Assembly: GCF_014066305.1 (NCBI RefSeq)
Contig: NW_023501089.1
Location: 248,001-312,000, forward strand
Origin: Letharia columbiana
Taxonomy: Eukaryota > Ascomycota > Lecanoromycetes > Lecanorales > Parmeliaceae
DNA: 64,000 nucleotides
Reading direction: 5' to 3'
This document shows positions 33,391 to 44,929 of this stretch, piece by piece; position 1 is the stretch's first letter; the number at the start of each line of letters is the position of its first letter. The notes under the pieces were generated by a model. That model was not told the origin of the DNA. It saw only the letters and a list, made by a program, of their open reading frames with translations, and did no database searches. The translations under genes and the position numbers were made by a program.

Positions 33391-36300
33391 TCAAAGGAAG
33401 TCCCTCAAAAAGCTCGCAAGCTGGCGTAACTGTTGTTGGTTTTTTGCGATTAGCTTCCCTTCATGTCGAGATATTCGAGAGAGGTGAAGAATACTTACAT
33501 GTTTTCCGTCCTTCATCAAAGAAAAGTGATTCCCGTCCACACTCTCCATCTCCATTGCGTCCCGGCCCAGCAGCGCATCCCATCCGTTGGTTCCAAAGTC
33601 CGTCCGGTTCTCGAGGAGCCATTTCATGCTCTTCGGATCGTCGTCCCACGTCTCCGGTCGCGGATCGCCAGGGTTACCGCACACCCCCCGGCGGGCCCAG
33701 ATGGCCAGCGTCCTCGGCGCCAGCGTCTTGTCTCCGATGGGGACGGGCTTGTAGTCCGCGAGGGCCTGGATGGTCGCCTCGAAGTGGGGGAGGAGCCACT
33801 CCGGCGGCTCCATGCCTTCCCCGCCCAGCAGCCCCACGTCCGCCAGGAAGGCGTGCAGGCGCGACGGCAGGGCCTCCAGTTTTATGGGGCAGGGGGAGTC
33901 GAAAAACACCATGCTCTCGACGCGCTCGCCGTCCGCCAGCAGTTGCTGTACGACTTCGTACGCGATGATGCCGCCGGCGGACCATCCGCCCAGGTGGTAA
34001 GGCCCGTGGGGTTGGCGGCGGCGGACCTCGGCGAGGAACATGGACGCGATGCCGACGATGCCGTTGGTGAAGTCGGCGGGGCTGGTCATGAAGGGGCTGT
34101 TGAGTCCGTAGACGGCGACGCGCGGACCGATGGCGGGGATGCTGGCGTACGAGGTCGCCGAACCGGAACCGTCGGGGAAGAGGAAGAGCGTCTTTTCGGC
34201 CGTTTTCGGTTTGCCTTGCATGAGGATCGAGACGGCCCGGGGGGAGAGGATGGCCGGGAGTGGCGACGTCGCGGTGGCCGCCGCGTGCTTCTGGCGCTTC
34301 GAGGGTTTGGCCGCGACCGGGGCTTCGGGCTCCTTGAAGCCGAGGAATGCTTCGATGTCGTCAATGGAAGGGTGGTCGATGAACAGATCGGACGGTAACT
34401 CGAGATCCGTCTCTTCCCGCATGATACCGAGAATGCAGATACTCATCAGAGAATCGATGCCGAGGGACAGCAGATCGTTGGAACCTACAACTTCTTCCAG
34501 GGCGATGCCCATCTGTTCGGCGATCGTGGTGCGGAAAAGCAGCATGGTCTCTTTGCGACTGCTCCTTTCAGTGCTGATCGATTTCTGCGGTGCGCCGCTC
34601 TTGGAGCTCTTTGACCTTGTCGAAGGGGCCGTAGACGCCGAGCCATCGGAATCGTGATCCTCCTCCTCCTCCTCATCATCATCCGACAAACAAGTGGACG
34701 GAGTCGCGATCGAGCCTTCACCTTCTTCTTCAAATCTTTGCAGGTAGGTTCGGAGCTCCCCTACGGTTTCGCACTCGACGAACACCGAACTCTGAATGTC
34801 GATGTCGAGCGTTTCCCGGATCTTGCCGCAGATTTGGAGGGACAGTAAGGAGTCGATCCCAAGGTCGCCAAAGACACACTCATCGAGTAGCTCCGACATT
34901 GGCAATTCTGACTCCTCGGAAATGATACCCAGGACCTGCGACACTATCGTTCCACTTGATGGAGAGGCGGTCGGAGCGGGTGATGGTGCCAAAGTCGAGA
35001 TCGGCTTCGCTTGTTTGGGCTTCTCCTGCGAGGCAACCTTGGGCGACCTGGTCGGGACATCCTTCACGGCCTTGGTTGGCGTGGCACTATGCTCAAGAGG
35101 CTGGTTCGATTTCTTAGGCTGGGAGGATGCCGATGATGCGGGAGGTAGGAAGGTGTTGAGTATTGGGCGCGGAATTCGCTGGAATTTAAGCCCCCCGACC
35201 ACCCCGATGATGGTATTCCCTTCGAAGATATAAACGTCCCCGGACATGACATTGTTCGGCGAAGCTTGCATCTTGACGTAGGAATTGTAGGTTTTCGTTC
35301 GGCTCAGAGGACGAGCGATCCGGAAAGACTTCCACCCATGGGAAATATAGACGAAATTCTTCGAGTCGACGGCATCGCTTCCGTTCAGTATGAACCCGGA
35401 GAGATGGCAAAGGCTGTCGATCCAGAAGGGACTCAGGAAGAAAGTGCCGTCTTTTTCTTGAGTCTGGAATCTGACCCGTGAGGTAGCTTCGAAGTTTTTA
35501 CTGTCAAGGATAACCTCCTCCATTCCTTGGTACTTCTCATCATACTGTACGAGGGCAGAGAACAGTTTGTAGGCAAGGCCTCGAGAGATCTGATCGGCTT
35601 TGTTGCTGGCCAGTCGATCCCTTAGGGTCTCAATGCGACCTTCGATCAGGTAGCGTTTGGAATCCCATCCAGCCACCCACTCTGCTCCATCTTCGTAAGT
35701 GATTCTGCTGGTCGCATGGGTGACAGTCTCTACGCCTTGTGCGTTGACGGTGGCGTAGCGAAGATTCGCCAGATTTTTGCTGAGGTTCGCAGTTATTGTG
35801 ACCTGCAGGATTTGCGACTTGATGGGCCCATCCTTAACAATCAACGGCTTGATGACTTCCACATTGCCGCAGTTCATATTGAAGTCCGTTGCGTCGGGCC
35901 TCAATCCTTTGTAAATGTAATCGCCAAGAGTGAATGCAATATCAGCATAGATGGTCTACAACAAGATTCATTGGTCAGTATATTTCAAGAGATAGTTTCT
36001 GAAGGAGTGAAATTACCGATGGGCAAAGCCCTGCTCCATTCACGAGATGACCCAATATAGCAGCTCGTAAGGCTGGTTCAGAAAGTTCGGACTGGATTAC
36101 GACTTTTCCTACATCCCCATCAAACTCCTGAGATACTACTCGATGAACAGAAGATGTGGATAGTTTCGAGATCTCCTTCAACGGTTCCGGAATCGTGGGG
36201 GTGGCATCGCGAGACTCGGTTTTGTGCAAGCACCAGTCGTTAACGTAGTCGATCCAATAGTTCTTATTGTCAAACTTGTAAACCGGAAGGTTTAGAAGTT

Positions 36301-39300
36301 CGTGGCAGGCTTCGAAGTCTCCATGGAATTCGCGCCAATCAATCTCAAGGCCTGTACAATGAAGGGAGCAGAGACTTTTGGAAAGCGTCATCCATGGGCT
36401 CTCCGCCTTGTGTAGGGAAGCTACCGTCAAGGGGTTGTTGTCCAAGGAAGCTTTGACCATGTTGGAACAGATAGGATGGGGCCCTATCTCGACGAAAACG
36501 GTCTTCGGGTTGAGAGTCCCGCTGTCAGTAGCCGATCGAACAGCTTCTGCGAAGTCAACGGGTTCTCTGGCCTGGCGACAGAGATAAGCAGGGTTGAAGA
36601 CTCCTTCCGTCTCGACGACCTCTCCTAGCAGTGTAGAGATGACTGGAATCCTTGGCTTGCTGAACGTCGCGCCACCGGCAACGGATTCAAAATCCTCTAA
36701 GACCGGCTCGATTTGTGCAGAGTGGAAAGCGTATGGGAGATCCATCACGAGACATTTGTGGCCTGCGCGGTTCAGTACCTGAGAGATGCTGTTGATCTCG
36801 TCGACACTCGCGCAGAGGACGGTATCATTTGGAGCATTGAGGCAGGCAATCTCAAAGGGTAGACCGTTGGTGGCGGTCCTGATCTTGGCCACTGAAGCCT
36901 TGACTGCTAGCATGCAATGAGTGCCAGCGGTGCATTTTTCTTGTAGAAGCTTGGCTCGGTGTCCAACGAGGTGTATTACATCGTGTTTCGATAACACCCC
37001 AGCGGCGTACAGGGCGGAATACTCGCCAAGACTATGACCGAGAACAACGGACGGCTTGATCCCCCATGATTGCCAAAGCCTGACAAGCGCAATTTGAACA
37101 CTGACTAAAGCAAGCTGGATGACTAGGTTTGATAGCTGATGTTCTTGGTCGACACTGCCCTCGATTGCGGGCAGAAAAGAGGGAAATTCTTGTGTCATCG
37201 CCAGCTCGTTCAGGTGCATGATCTCAGAGCGGAACACAGTCGACAGTTCAAATAGGTCTCTTCCGAGACTGGCGTAGAAAGCTCCCTGTCCAGTGAACAC
37301 AAATGCGACGGGTGGAGCCTTTGATGAGATAGGAGTGAAGTTACCCTTCGTGGCTTCTTTATTGAGGGAATTTCTGAGGGTTTCGAGATCCGAAGCAGCA
37401 ACACCGACACGGTAATTGTGATGTATCCGACGAGAGGTGAGAGTATAGGACAGACTAGCTAGAGATTCTTCGGAGGCCCCTTGCGTGTATGAGATCAACT
37501 GCTGGATGTTACTTTGCAGTGACGATATAGATTTCGATGAAACCACGAAAGGGAGCATTGACCGAGGATCCACTTGCGAAGACAAGACTCGCTGTGGAGG
37601 GTCCGAAAGGACCATCGCAGTGTTTCCTCCGGCCGCACTGAAGTTATTCAAGAAGGCAATTCTCGGTTTCTCGCCGATGCGCCGCCATGGGGTTTTCTGG
37701 AACGGTATCCGAACGTTACGCGACTCAAGGTTTGGAAATGCTGGGTTCAAAGTGTTTTTGATACCGACATGAGGAGGAATGGCGTTTTTCTGCAACATCA
37801 TGAGGACTTTGATGAGTGCGGTGATCCCTGCAGCTGCTTCGCCGTGGCCGACGTTGGATTTGACAGCGCCAATATGCAGTGCTTGGTCTCGATCTCGACC
37901 GCGACTGCCGTTGTCCGGCGCAAAGACGTCGGTCACGGATTTAATCTCGGTATTGTCACCCGCTTGAGTACCGGTGCCATGCATCTCGACGTAGCTGACA
38001 TCAAGAGGGTCGATGCCTGCTGTATGAAGCACGCTTTCGTAAAGGTAGGACTGATTCCCAGCGTGTGGGTGGGTGATAGAAATAGCATCTGCAGAATGAT
38101 TGGTAGCAGTGGCGAGAATAACCCCCAAGATGTTATCTTTATCGTTGATTGCGTCTTCTTCTCTTTTGAGAATGACGGAGCCCACGCCATCGGCACGGCA
38201 GTAGCCATCCGCCTTGCTGTCCCAAGTCTTGCAAGAACCAGTTGGGGAAAGAAATTGTCCCCTGCTCAACCCGGCGAAAATATCTGGTGCCGTCAAGATG
38301 TTGACGCCGCCGGCAATCGCAGTATCGCACTCTGCTGTTCTGAGAGAAGTGCAGGCAATTTGGATCGCAGCGAGACTGGAGGAACAAGCAGTATCGACAC
38401 TGTAGCTAGGTCCCCGGAAGCCAAAGTAGTAGCTGATACGGCCAGGAGCAAATGCGCGGACGCCACCGGGGATGAAATACGTCGCAATCTTTTGTGCCGC
38501 ATTCACCTCGCGCCAGTCGTCACTGGTCTGCCCGTAAAACGTTCCAACGCGATCTTGCTGGGTAGAAGGCGTTGAATTGAGAACAAACCCACTTTGCTCC
38601 AGAGCTTCGTAGGCTGTCACAAGGGCTAAGCGATGCATCGGGTCGGTTTCGGTGGCCTCACGGGGAGACATGTTGAAAAAGCGTGGGTCAAAGAGGCCAG
38701 GCTCCTCGATGAAACAGCCGTAAGGGGTGTGACTAGTATTGACCTTCTTGCCGGTAGGGTCAACGTGCGTTTCAGCATCAAATCGGTCTTTGGGAACTCT
38801 TTTGTGCATATCCCGGCCCTGCTCAAGTAGCTTCCACAACATTTCGTGGTCTGTCGCTCCGGGAAACCGGCCAGACATGCCTACGATGGCAATATTGGAA
38901 TTGATCGCGCGTCCTTGTGGCTTGGGATTGGCCTCGGGAGAGCACCAACTGGATAAATCCCGTCCTTCTACGGTCTTCTTGGTCTCTGCCTGTAGTGTAG
39001 AGCAAATCGAGTTGACGTCAGGCTTGATTTCGTAGCTTACTACTGAATCAACAGCAGCCGATTTACTACTGATGTGTTTGGCTATAGTCTGCTGGAGAGT
39101 ATTCCACCGTACTGGCCGTCTGAGGATGTCGTCGACTGCTCGAGTAAACTGAAGCCCGCTGCTCGAATCCTGAATCAGTTCACCAGTTGAAGGTGACAAA
39201 ACCGCTCGACAAGGCGGCGCAACCTCAGCGAGAGCACTCAAGCGGGGTTCCAATATCTCGGACACTTGGTCTTTCCCGTACACGTGAGGCGCATGCCAGA

Positions 39301-40252
39301 AGCCAGCAACCGAAAGCTCTTGAGAAGAAGCCTTCTCAAGTAACTTTGAGTGTTGCTGGAGTTGTCGAAGCCGTGATGGCGGACCGCTGATATTGCAACT
39401 ATTCTTGTCGACCATACTGATATACGCTCTAGCTGATTTTGGTATGTTCTGTAGCTGGTCAGCTATTGTACTAGACTTATGGCATGGTGTTGTTGCATCA
39501 ATGTGCCAGCCCAGGAGATCGTAGTAGCCATTGAGAAGTAGGATTGTTAGCCCGAATACTTTTACCTTCGTTATGACCTGAACCTGGGCTGACAGCATAA
39601 TGGAAGAAATAGTTCGGCCATACCATTTGGTCCTGTAAGACTTGTAGTTCTTCCTCGATTTCCTCGGCAGCGCCATCGACAACCATGCTCCAGTGTCCTT
39701 CAGCAAAGTCTGTTTGTTGAGAATTGGATGAAAATCTCCCTACTGCAGCTCCTGTCTGGAACGCCAAACGGACTGCCTCCACTGCCGGACCGACTAAATC
39801 CACGATTGTCTTCGAGCACGAGACTGCTGCTGCCGACAATTGGCCCAGGCCAATGCCGACTATGAGATCGTCATCCCCTGGGACAGGATACTGATCCGGA
39901 TGTTGCTCGAAATATCTGTAGACAATCGATAAGCGAAGAAGTCCTCGGCAAGATGGATAGATCAAGTTTACCCAAAGAAGTGTGCCAATTGACTTATGCA
40001 TAGAAGCGCACTAGAGATCTCACGTCTCTGGACTTTTGCATTATGATGCCGTTCGCTCAAATCAAACACGCTATTGAACACCGGAATTTGGCTTCGAGCC
40101 TCGCGAGGAAGGGTGCATGCGTCTTGTCGGAGCGCGTCATAGGCCTTCTCCAAGAACGATTCGACAAGAACAGTGGATTTCCTGCTTCGGTGAATATCGC
40201 GTAGATGGCCACGCACGTCGGCCACCTGATGTGAGAACAGTACAATTGGCAT
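33391..40252 (-). CDS. Non-reducing polyketide synthase, SAT-KS-MAT-PT-ACP-ACP-TE
   Basis: An iterative type I PKS of about 2,175 aa building an aromatic polyketide from malonyl-CoA. The SAT domain starts at MPIVLFSHQVADVRGHL; its usual GxCxG nucleophile loop reads GIGLGQ, with no Cys. KS follows with VDTACSSS, EMHGTGT and KSNVGHGEA, then MAT (VFTGQGAFYASLG, VLGHSLGEYSAL). The PT domain (ILGHLVNGAGLCPS) is split by the intron 35956-36016. Two ACPs carry GIDSLLSL and GIDSLMSI, separated by an acidic linker. The TE/Claisen cyclase has GGWSAGG and DGNHFSLM. Other introns are 39916-39971, one in SAT beginning at 39623 (acceptor uncertain) and a frame-preserving 33430-33498 that removes 23 residues before LRQLASFLRDFL. 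TE type suggests a naphthalene or naphthopyrone-like product (inference). Confidence 0.93.
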
Positions 40253-41334
40253 GGTGAAGCTATTGACCGTTTCACAGAAGTTGAAGACACAAATGACAGA
40301 CGAGGGGAACAGACATAGGTTTAGTTTTGAAGCATGAGATATGGTCTTTGAGAAGCTGACATCGAATGACTATATAAAACAATCCGAATTTTTGAACGGC
40401 CCAGTGCAGTCACAGGTACAGCATATCGCACGATCAGGGACTACATGGATAGTTTCACAGCTACACCGCCATCTCACGACCACACCGTCATTTCACAGCC
40501 AACACCGAGCTTGACCGTACAGGATGACGTTTGATGGCCCTCGGTTGCAAGGAGTAATCATCAATAAGCACCAAAACTCCACAATCTTGCTGATAGTTTG
40601 AGAGGATTCATGACTGCTCCCAGCGGTTGGATAAGACTTATCGCGATATCTCAAGGCTTCCTACAGCGGTGTTGTTTCGCCACGGAATGATTATTCTCGT
40701 GACGTTGCCCAGACCACCGCTGATATAATCTTGAAGCTACAAAGGTTGCAAAACGATGAACAGCTTACGCGGCGAGCTTGCTTCTGGTTGCGGTATGGAC
40801 CTACCGAATAGTGCTCAGATCATTGCCGATACAATCTTGAAGCTGCAAAGGCTGCACAGGTAAGGACGGCTTACACAGCGAGCTTTCTTCCGATTGCGGC
40901 ATGGACCTACCGGATACGTGAAAGTACCATCGGGGTCCGTGGGGTGCACAAATCAAATCATTTGTCAGTGTGATGTGGCAATGAGGCTCGTGGTGATTTG
41001 AACCACTGTCCCAGACTCTGGGTGTCCGATGCATGTTTTCTGTCGGGGTTCTAACATTTTGCTTCCCGGCCCATGGCTTACTGTTCTATGGCTTACTGTT
41101 CTTGAAGTCACTTGATAGGCCCGGTTTTCGTTTCCCGAAAGGATCTAGACTGCCGAAAGCCGGTGCAGGACGGGGAGAACCGGTCGCAAAAAGCGAATCA
41201 GGAAAGATAAGACAATCAACATGATATAGTATGGCATGTTCGTCATATTCAGCTCTATCGGATCTGGAAGTGTGTTTCCAGTTTACAGACCCTAGCCGAT
41301 CCATGGCCCATGCTACAATCTGCTTCGTCAGAAA
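40253..41334. promoter_or_regulatory. Divergent promoter between PKS and FAD oxidase
   Basis: 1.08 kb separates the two divergent start codons, so it likely co-regulates both genes. It contains a pair of imperfect 92-bp direct repeats (40719-40810, 40825-40917) and, near 40448-40505, a short TTTCACAGC/CACACCGTCA-type repeated stretch. I found no TCG-N5-CGA AflR-type site by eye. Confidence 0.5.
40719..40917. repeat. Imperfect direct repeat pair in the PKS promoter
   Basis: Copies 40719-40810 and 40825-40917 share CAATCTTGAAGCT/TAATCTTGAAGCT, AAAGG, GGCTTAC/AGCTTAC, GCGAGCTT and ATGGACCTACCG. Spacing is about 106 bp. They could be duplicated regulatory sequence or mobile-element residue. Confidence 0.6.
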
Positions 41335-42924
41335 ATGAGTAAACGAGAAGATGAGGTCTCACAGGGCCATACAAGCCCAGACGCTCTTGCTAGTCTCTTG
41401 CGAGAGTTGAAGGAAGCTCTCGAGTACTCAATAATTTTGACTCCTGATTCAGAAGGTTATTTGGACAGTATCAAAAGGTGGAGTGATGAGGTTGAGAAGA
41501 GAGCGGTAAGAGCTGTCTACAATGACAGAAAGAAACCTGAAGTGTATCCGGGCTGATGCCAAGACACAGGGAGTCGTCGTGTATGTTGGTTCGGCGCAGG
41601 ATATTGCTAGTACAATCCTACTAAGTCGGAAACACTCAATTTCGTTCGTGGTGGCTGGAGGAAAGCATTCATCAAGCGGGGCAGCTTCAACGGATGGAGG
41701 CTTGGTAATCGATTTGGCAAAGATGAGGAAAGTGGAAATTGATACATCAAAAAAGATCGCGAAGGTGCAAGGCGGCTGTATTTGGCAAGATGTCGATGAA
41801 GCAGCAGCAAATCATGGCCTTGCAATGGTCGGTGGCACGGTCAACCATACGGGAGTTGGAGGACTCACTCTTGGAGGAGGATATGGATGGCTCTCTGGTC
41901 GGTATGGCCTGACAATCGACAGCCTCTTACAGGTACAGATCGTGCTTGGTGACGGCAGCATCAACACGGCTTCCGAGAACGAGAACCCTGATTTATTCTG
42001 GGCAGTCCGAGGAGCAGGCCACGGCTTTGGAGTAGTCTCCGAGTTTGTTTTCGAGACACACGAACAAAAGAACAACATTTGGTCCGGTCAAATGATATGG
42101 CCAGCAAGCACCAAGCTCGGTGGAGTTATAGACTTCGCTAATGATCTTTTGACAAAGTCAGATCCGGACTCAGCCATGGTCTTGGGCGTTACAGCACCTC
42201 CATTCATGACGGAGCCAGCAGTCGTGGCGACGGTCTTTCACAATGGCTCCCAAGGCGCCGCGGAACGTATCTTCAAGCCATTGCTCAATTTGCAGCCGCT
42301 CAAAAACTCAGCCCAAGAGCGTCCATATCGCGAGATGAATGGTATGATGAACCACGCGGTCCCTTATGGCGGGCGCAAGCTGTCCAAAGGTGCCTGCTTC
42401 GTTCCCCCGCTGTCAGCAGACTATGTCCGCAGTCTCATCGTGGATATGCAAAAATTGCACCAAACCGTGCCCGGGTCCCGTAGATCGATTGTACTGTTCG
42501 AATATCTCCATCCTGAAGCGTGGTGCAAGATACCCAACGATGCCACGGCTTTCGCGAACCGGGGGCGTCACCAGAACGTGATGATTGGACCATTCTGGGA
42601 CAATGCCGAGGATGACCAGAAAATCCGGCTATGGGCCACGGAAATTGCGAAGAAGGCCGAGATGGAACTCGAACGTGTAAAGGAGGAAGCCGGAAGTCCA
42701 GCGTGGATGGAACACATTGGGGAATATGGCAATTATGATGGTTAGTACTAGTGACTCCTAAGTGCGCGCGATATGCGCTAATCGTTCCATCTGAAGGCCT
42801 ACTCACCAATGCTCGCCGAATCTTCGGCAGCAACTTTGACAAATTGCGCTCGCTAAAGATCCGCTATGATCCTGACAACGTCTTCGACAAATCTCACTCC
42901 TTGTTATCGGCGAGGGAAGAGTAA
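41335..42924 (+). CDS. Berberine-bridge-enzyme-like FAD-dependent oxidase, no signal peptide
   Basis: Three exons, 41335-41505, 41570-42740 and 42797-42924, encode 489 aa. Such enzymes bind FAD covalently and oxidise or couple aromatic substrates with O2. The FAD_binding_4 (PCMH-type) domain shows FVVAGGKHSSSGAASTDGG, with the His expected to bind flavin, then GGTVNHTGVGGLTLGGGYGW and NPDLFWAVRGAGHGFGVVSE. The BBE C-terminal motif is in the last exon (IRYDPDNVF). The first intron was drawn with acceptor ACACAG and branch GCTGAT, which joins EKRA to GVVVYVGSAQDI as the family expects; a shorter 37-nt alternative is less likely. No secretion signal is present, so it is probably cytosolic. It is divergent from the PKS and shares its promoter region, suggesting it tailors the PKS product. 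Confidence 0.88.
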
Positions 42925-44929
42925 AGGGTTCGTGAAAGCACTTTCAAAAGCATCCTCGTATTTTCTTAGGCGACAACATTTCCAACGACCCTCTTTCTTA
43001 CGCCACGAATACAACGAAGATTTCCCATTCAATCTTAGCAAGAACTCGAGCAACAAATCAACACTGCATCGAGACAAGTGCTGTCCACAGACCCAACACG
43101 CAGCATAACAAGCTACTCCAAGCTTCTAGATCAGACTCAATATAACTTTCTATGATATCGAAAATTCAGTGCAACCTTAGATGAACAGCTCCTTTCCATG
43201 AGGGTGTTCCGCTTTTGTCTTCACTGGATCTGTGCCGAGCGCAATTCAGCTCCTCATGACTCTGATGGACTCAACAAGATTGAAGGGGGCCAGCTGCCCC
43301 GAATCCGGCCTGATGTTCTGATAGCTCCATGCTGGCGTCGTCCATATGAGCCAAGCCACGATCGGAAGGTATCCGCCCGCTCTCTACCAGGCTATTGGGC
43401 TCTCCCCGCCCCTTCCACGGTCTGCTTCGTTGTCCTGCCCCTGCTGCGGCCGTTCCAATTCCGTTGTGCAACACGTCCCTTCTATGAAACCCTCCAAGGT
43501 GATTTCAACAGTCTGCATGATGAACAGTGTCATGGCTGAGCTCTCGGATGTGGTAATCTCAGCTGTACCATCAACGAGGGCGTTTAAAGTTCCGGACGAA
43601 GCAGATGTAACGAAGACACACACAGATCGTGCCTTTGGTCAATCATAGAACACCATCGGCCGCAAATTTCACCGTGCAGAGCATTTCCTTTCCGGAGACC
43701 GCTGTAGACTCTGAAAATTCAAATACAGGGACATGAAAGGATCGTTGGGAGCAATTGCGATGACTCCATCAGGCAGGAAATTTGGTGCTGTAGCATGATA
43801 AGAGACCGCTCCCAGCGTGACGAGCGGAACCTGAGCTAGCCATATGGAGGACTGAGGCTGTGTATAGATGAAGCGGAGTACAGACAGCGCGAATGTACCA
43901 AGCATTAGTTCCCATGGGTGGTCTAGGTAGAATACTGTAAGAGAGTCTAAGTAGGAGACCGCAGAGCGAGCCATGGGAGAAAGGATCGAGGCAGCGAGGA
44001 TACTTTCCGACACTCACCCAGCAAGCGATTTCTCTGCGTGACACGGGTGGCGCAGGATTAAACAACGAGAAAAAAAAGGCAGTCATTAAATCATGCAGTC
44101 TGTTCTCACAAGAAACCCTCCAAACCCCTTACAATAACTCGCCCTTGGGCGGTTCCCGTGGGTTCAACTGCGCAATGTGCCTGAACGATGAATCCCGGTG
44201 TCAATCCCGGCGTCCGTGGTCAATGTAAGAAGTCTGGACATGGCCCGTAAAGTACTTTTTAGAGTACTCTTAGCGTGTGCACGCGCCACCTGCAGCAAAC
44301 GCCTCAGCCGCGCCTCATGCGATGCCAAGTGGCAAGGACCGAGCCCGAAGAGCGAAAGCCCGGATATATTTCCAGAATAACACCGAGAATTATTAAGTAA
44401 TTATTGAGGGTACCCACCATACATATCAAAGTTGAGCCTCACTATCGCTAACCTGACGCATTTCCAGTTCATCTCTGGATTCTCGACTTACGATCCATAT
44501 CTTAACGAGTAGCAATCGAAATTCTGAAGCTTGAACGGACTAGAATCGCAATAACAAGAGGATTGACTTTCATATACATTCGTAATGTTCACCAATTTGG
44601 CTTTTGGAGGTACGGCTTCTGTACATTTTAATGCCAAGAACTCGAAATCTTTTTGTTCGCGTAAAATGCGTCCCTGCCTGCCTAGCGCTTGCTTGAGCCT
44701 AGCTGAGCTCGCTGAGCCCAAGGTACCTCAGAAGTTCTTGCTTTCCATCAATTTCATCGCAAATCGTAATACAAAGGCTTCCCACTTCCAATACCTAGCA
44801 GTCTCTACGCACAACCATTCCCCTTCCAGGCTTTTTACAGCTTCTCATATTTATGGAAATCCTGGATACCGCGAAATGTGTACAGCATGATTCAGCATTC
44901 CAGACCCTCCACCAGCACAGCCACGGCCA
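42925..44929. other. 2-kb region with a possibly decayed small gene
   Basis: No intact gene. Minus-strand fragments between about 44000 and 43270 read as protein-like pieces in different frames: a hydrophobic N-terminal piece (see 43669-44013), then GKEMLCTVKFAADGVL, ending at a stop near 43646, then SASSGTLNALVDGTAEITTS. Together they suggest a broken gene of unrecognised family. The remainder is AT-rich intergenic sequence. Confidence 0.35.
43669..44013 (-). CDS. Small membrane-associated ORF, possibly the 5' part of a broken gene
   Basis: The frame encodes 114 aa, with a plausible internal start at MARSAVSYLDSLTVFY. It has two hydrophobic segments (LMLGTFALSVLRFIY; VPLVTLGAVSYHATAP) and a Pro/Asn-containing loop. 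After PNDPFMSL a better coding frame continues in another phase, so it is either intron-bearing or frameshifted. I cannot assign a family. It lies between the oxidase and the NmrA-like remnant. Confidence 0.3.
   Translation of the reverse strand: MSESILAASILSPMARSAVSYLDSLTVFYLDHPWELMLGTFALSVLRFIYTQPQSSIWLAQVPLVTLGAVSYHATAPNFLPDGVIAIAPNDPFMSLYLNFQSLQRSPERKCSAR

Noticed and set aside
33463..34398. 311-codon plus-strand frame
   Set aside because: It is the antisense of the PKS TE/ACP exon in a GC-rich stretch.
37574..38575. 333-codon plus-strand frame
   Set aside because: Antisense to the KS domain; no independent signature.
40990..41020. Perfect tRNA-like T-arm on the minus strand (GTGGT, TCAAATC loop, ACCAC)
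   Set aside because: No matching acceptor stem, D-arm or anticodon arm at the right distance upstream; probably chance or a tRNA-derived scrap.
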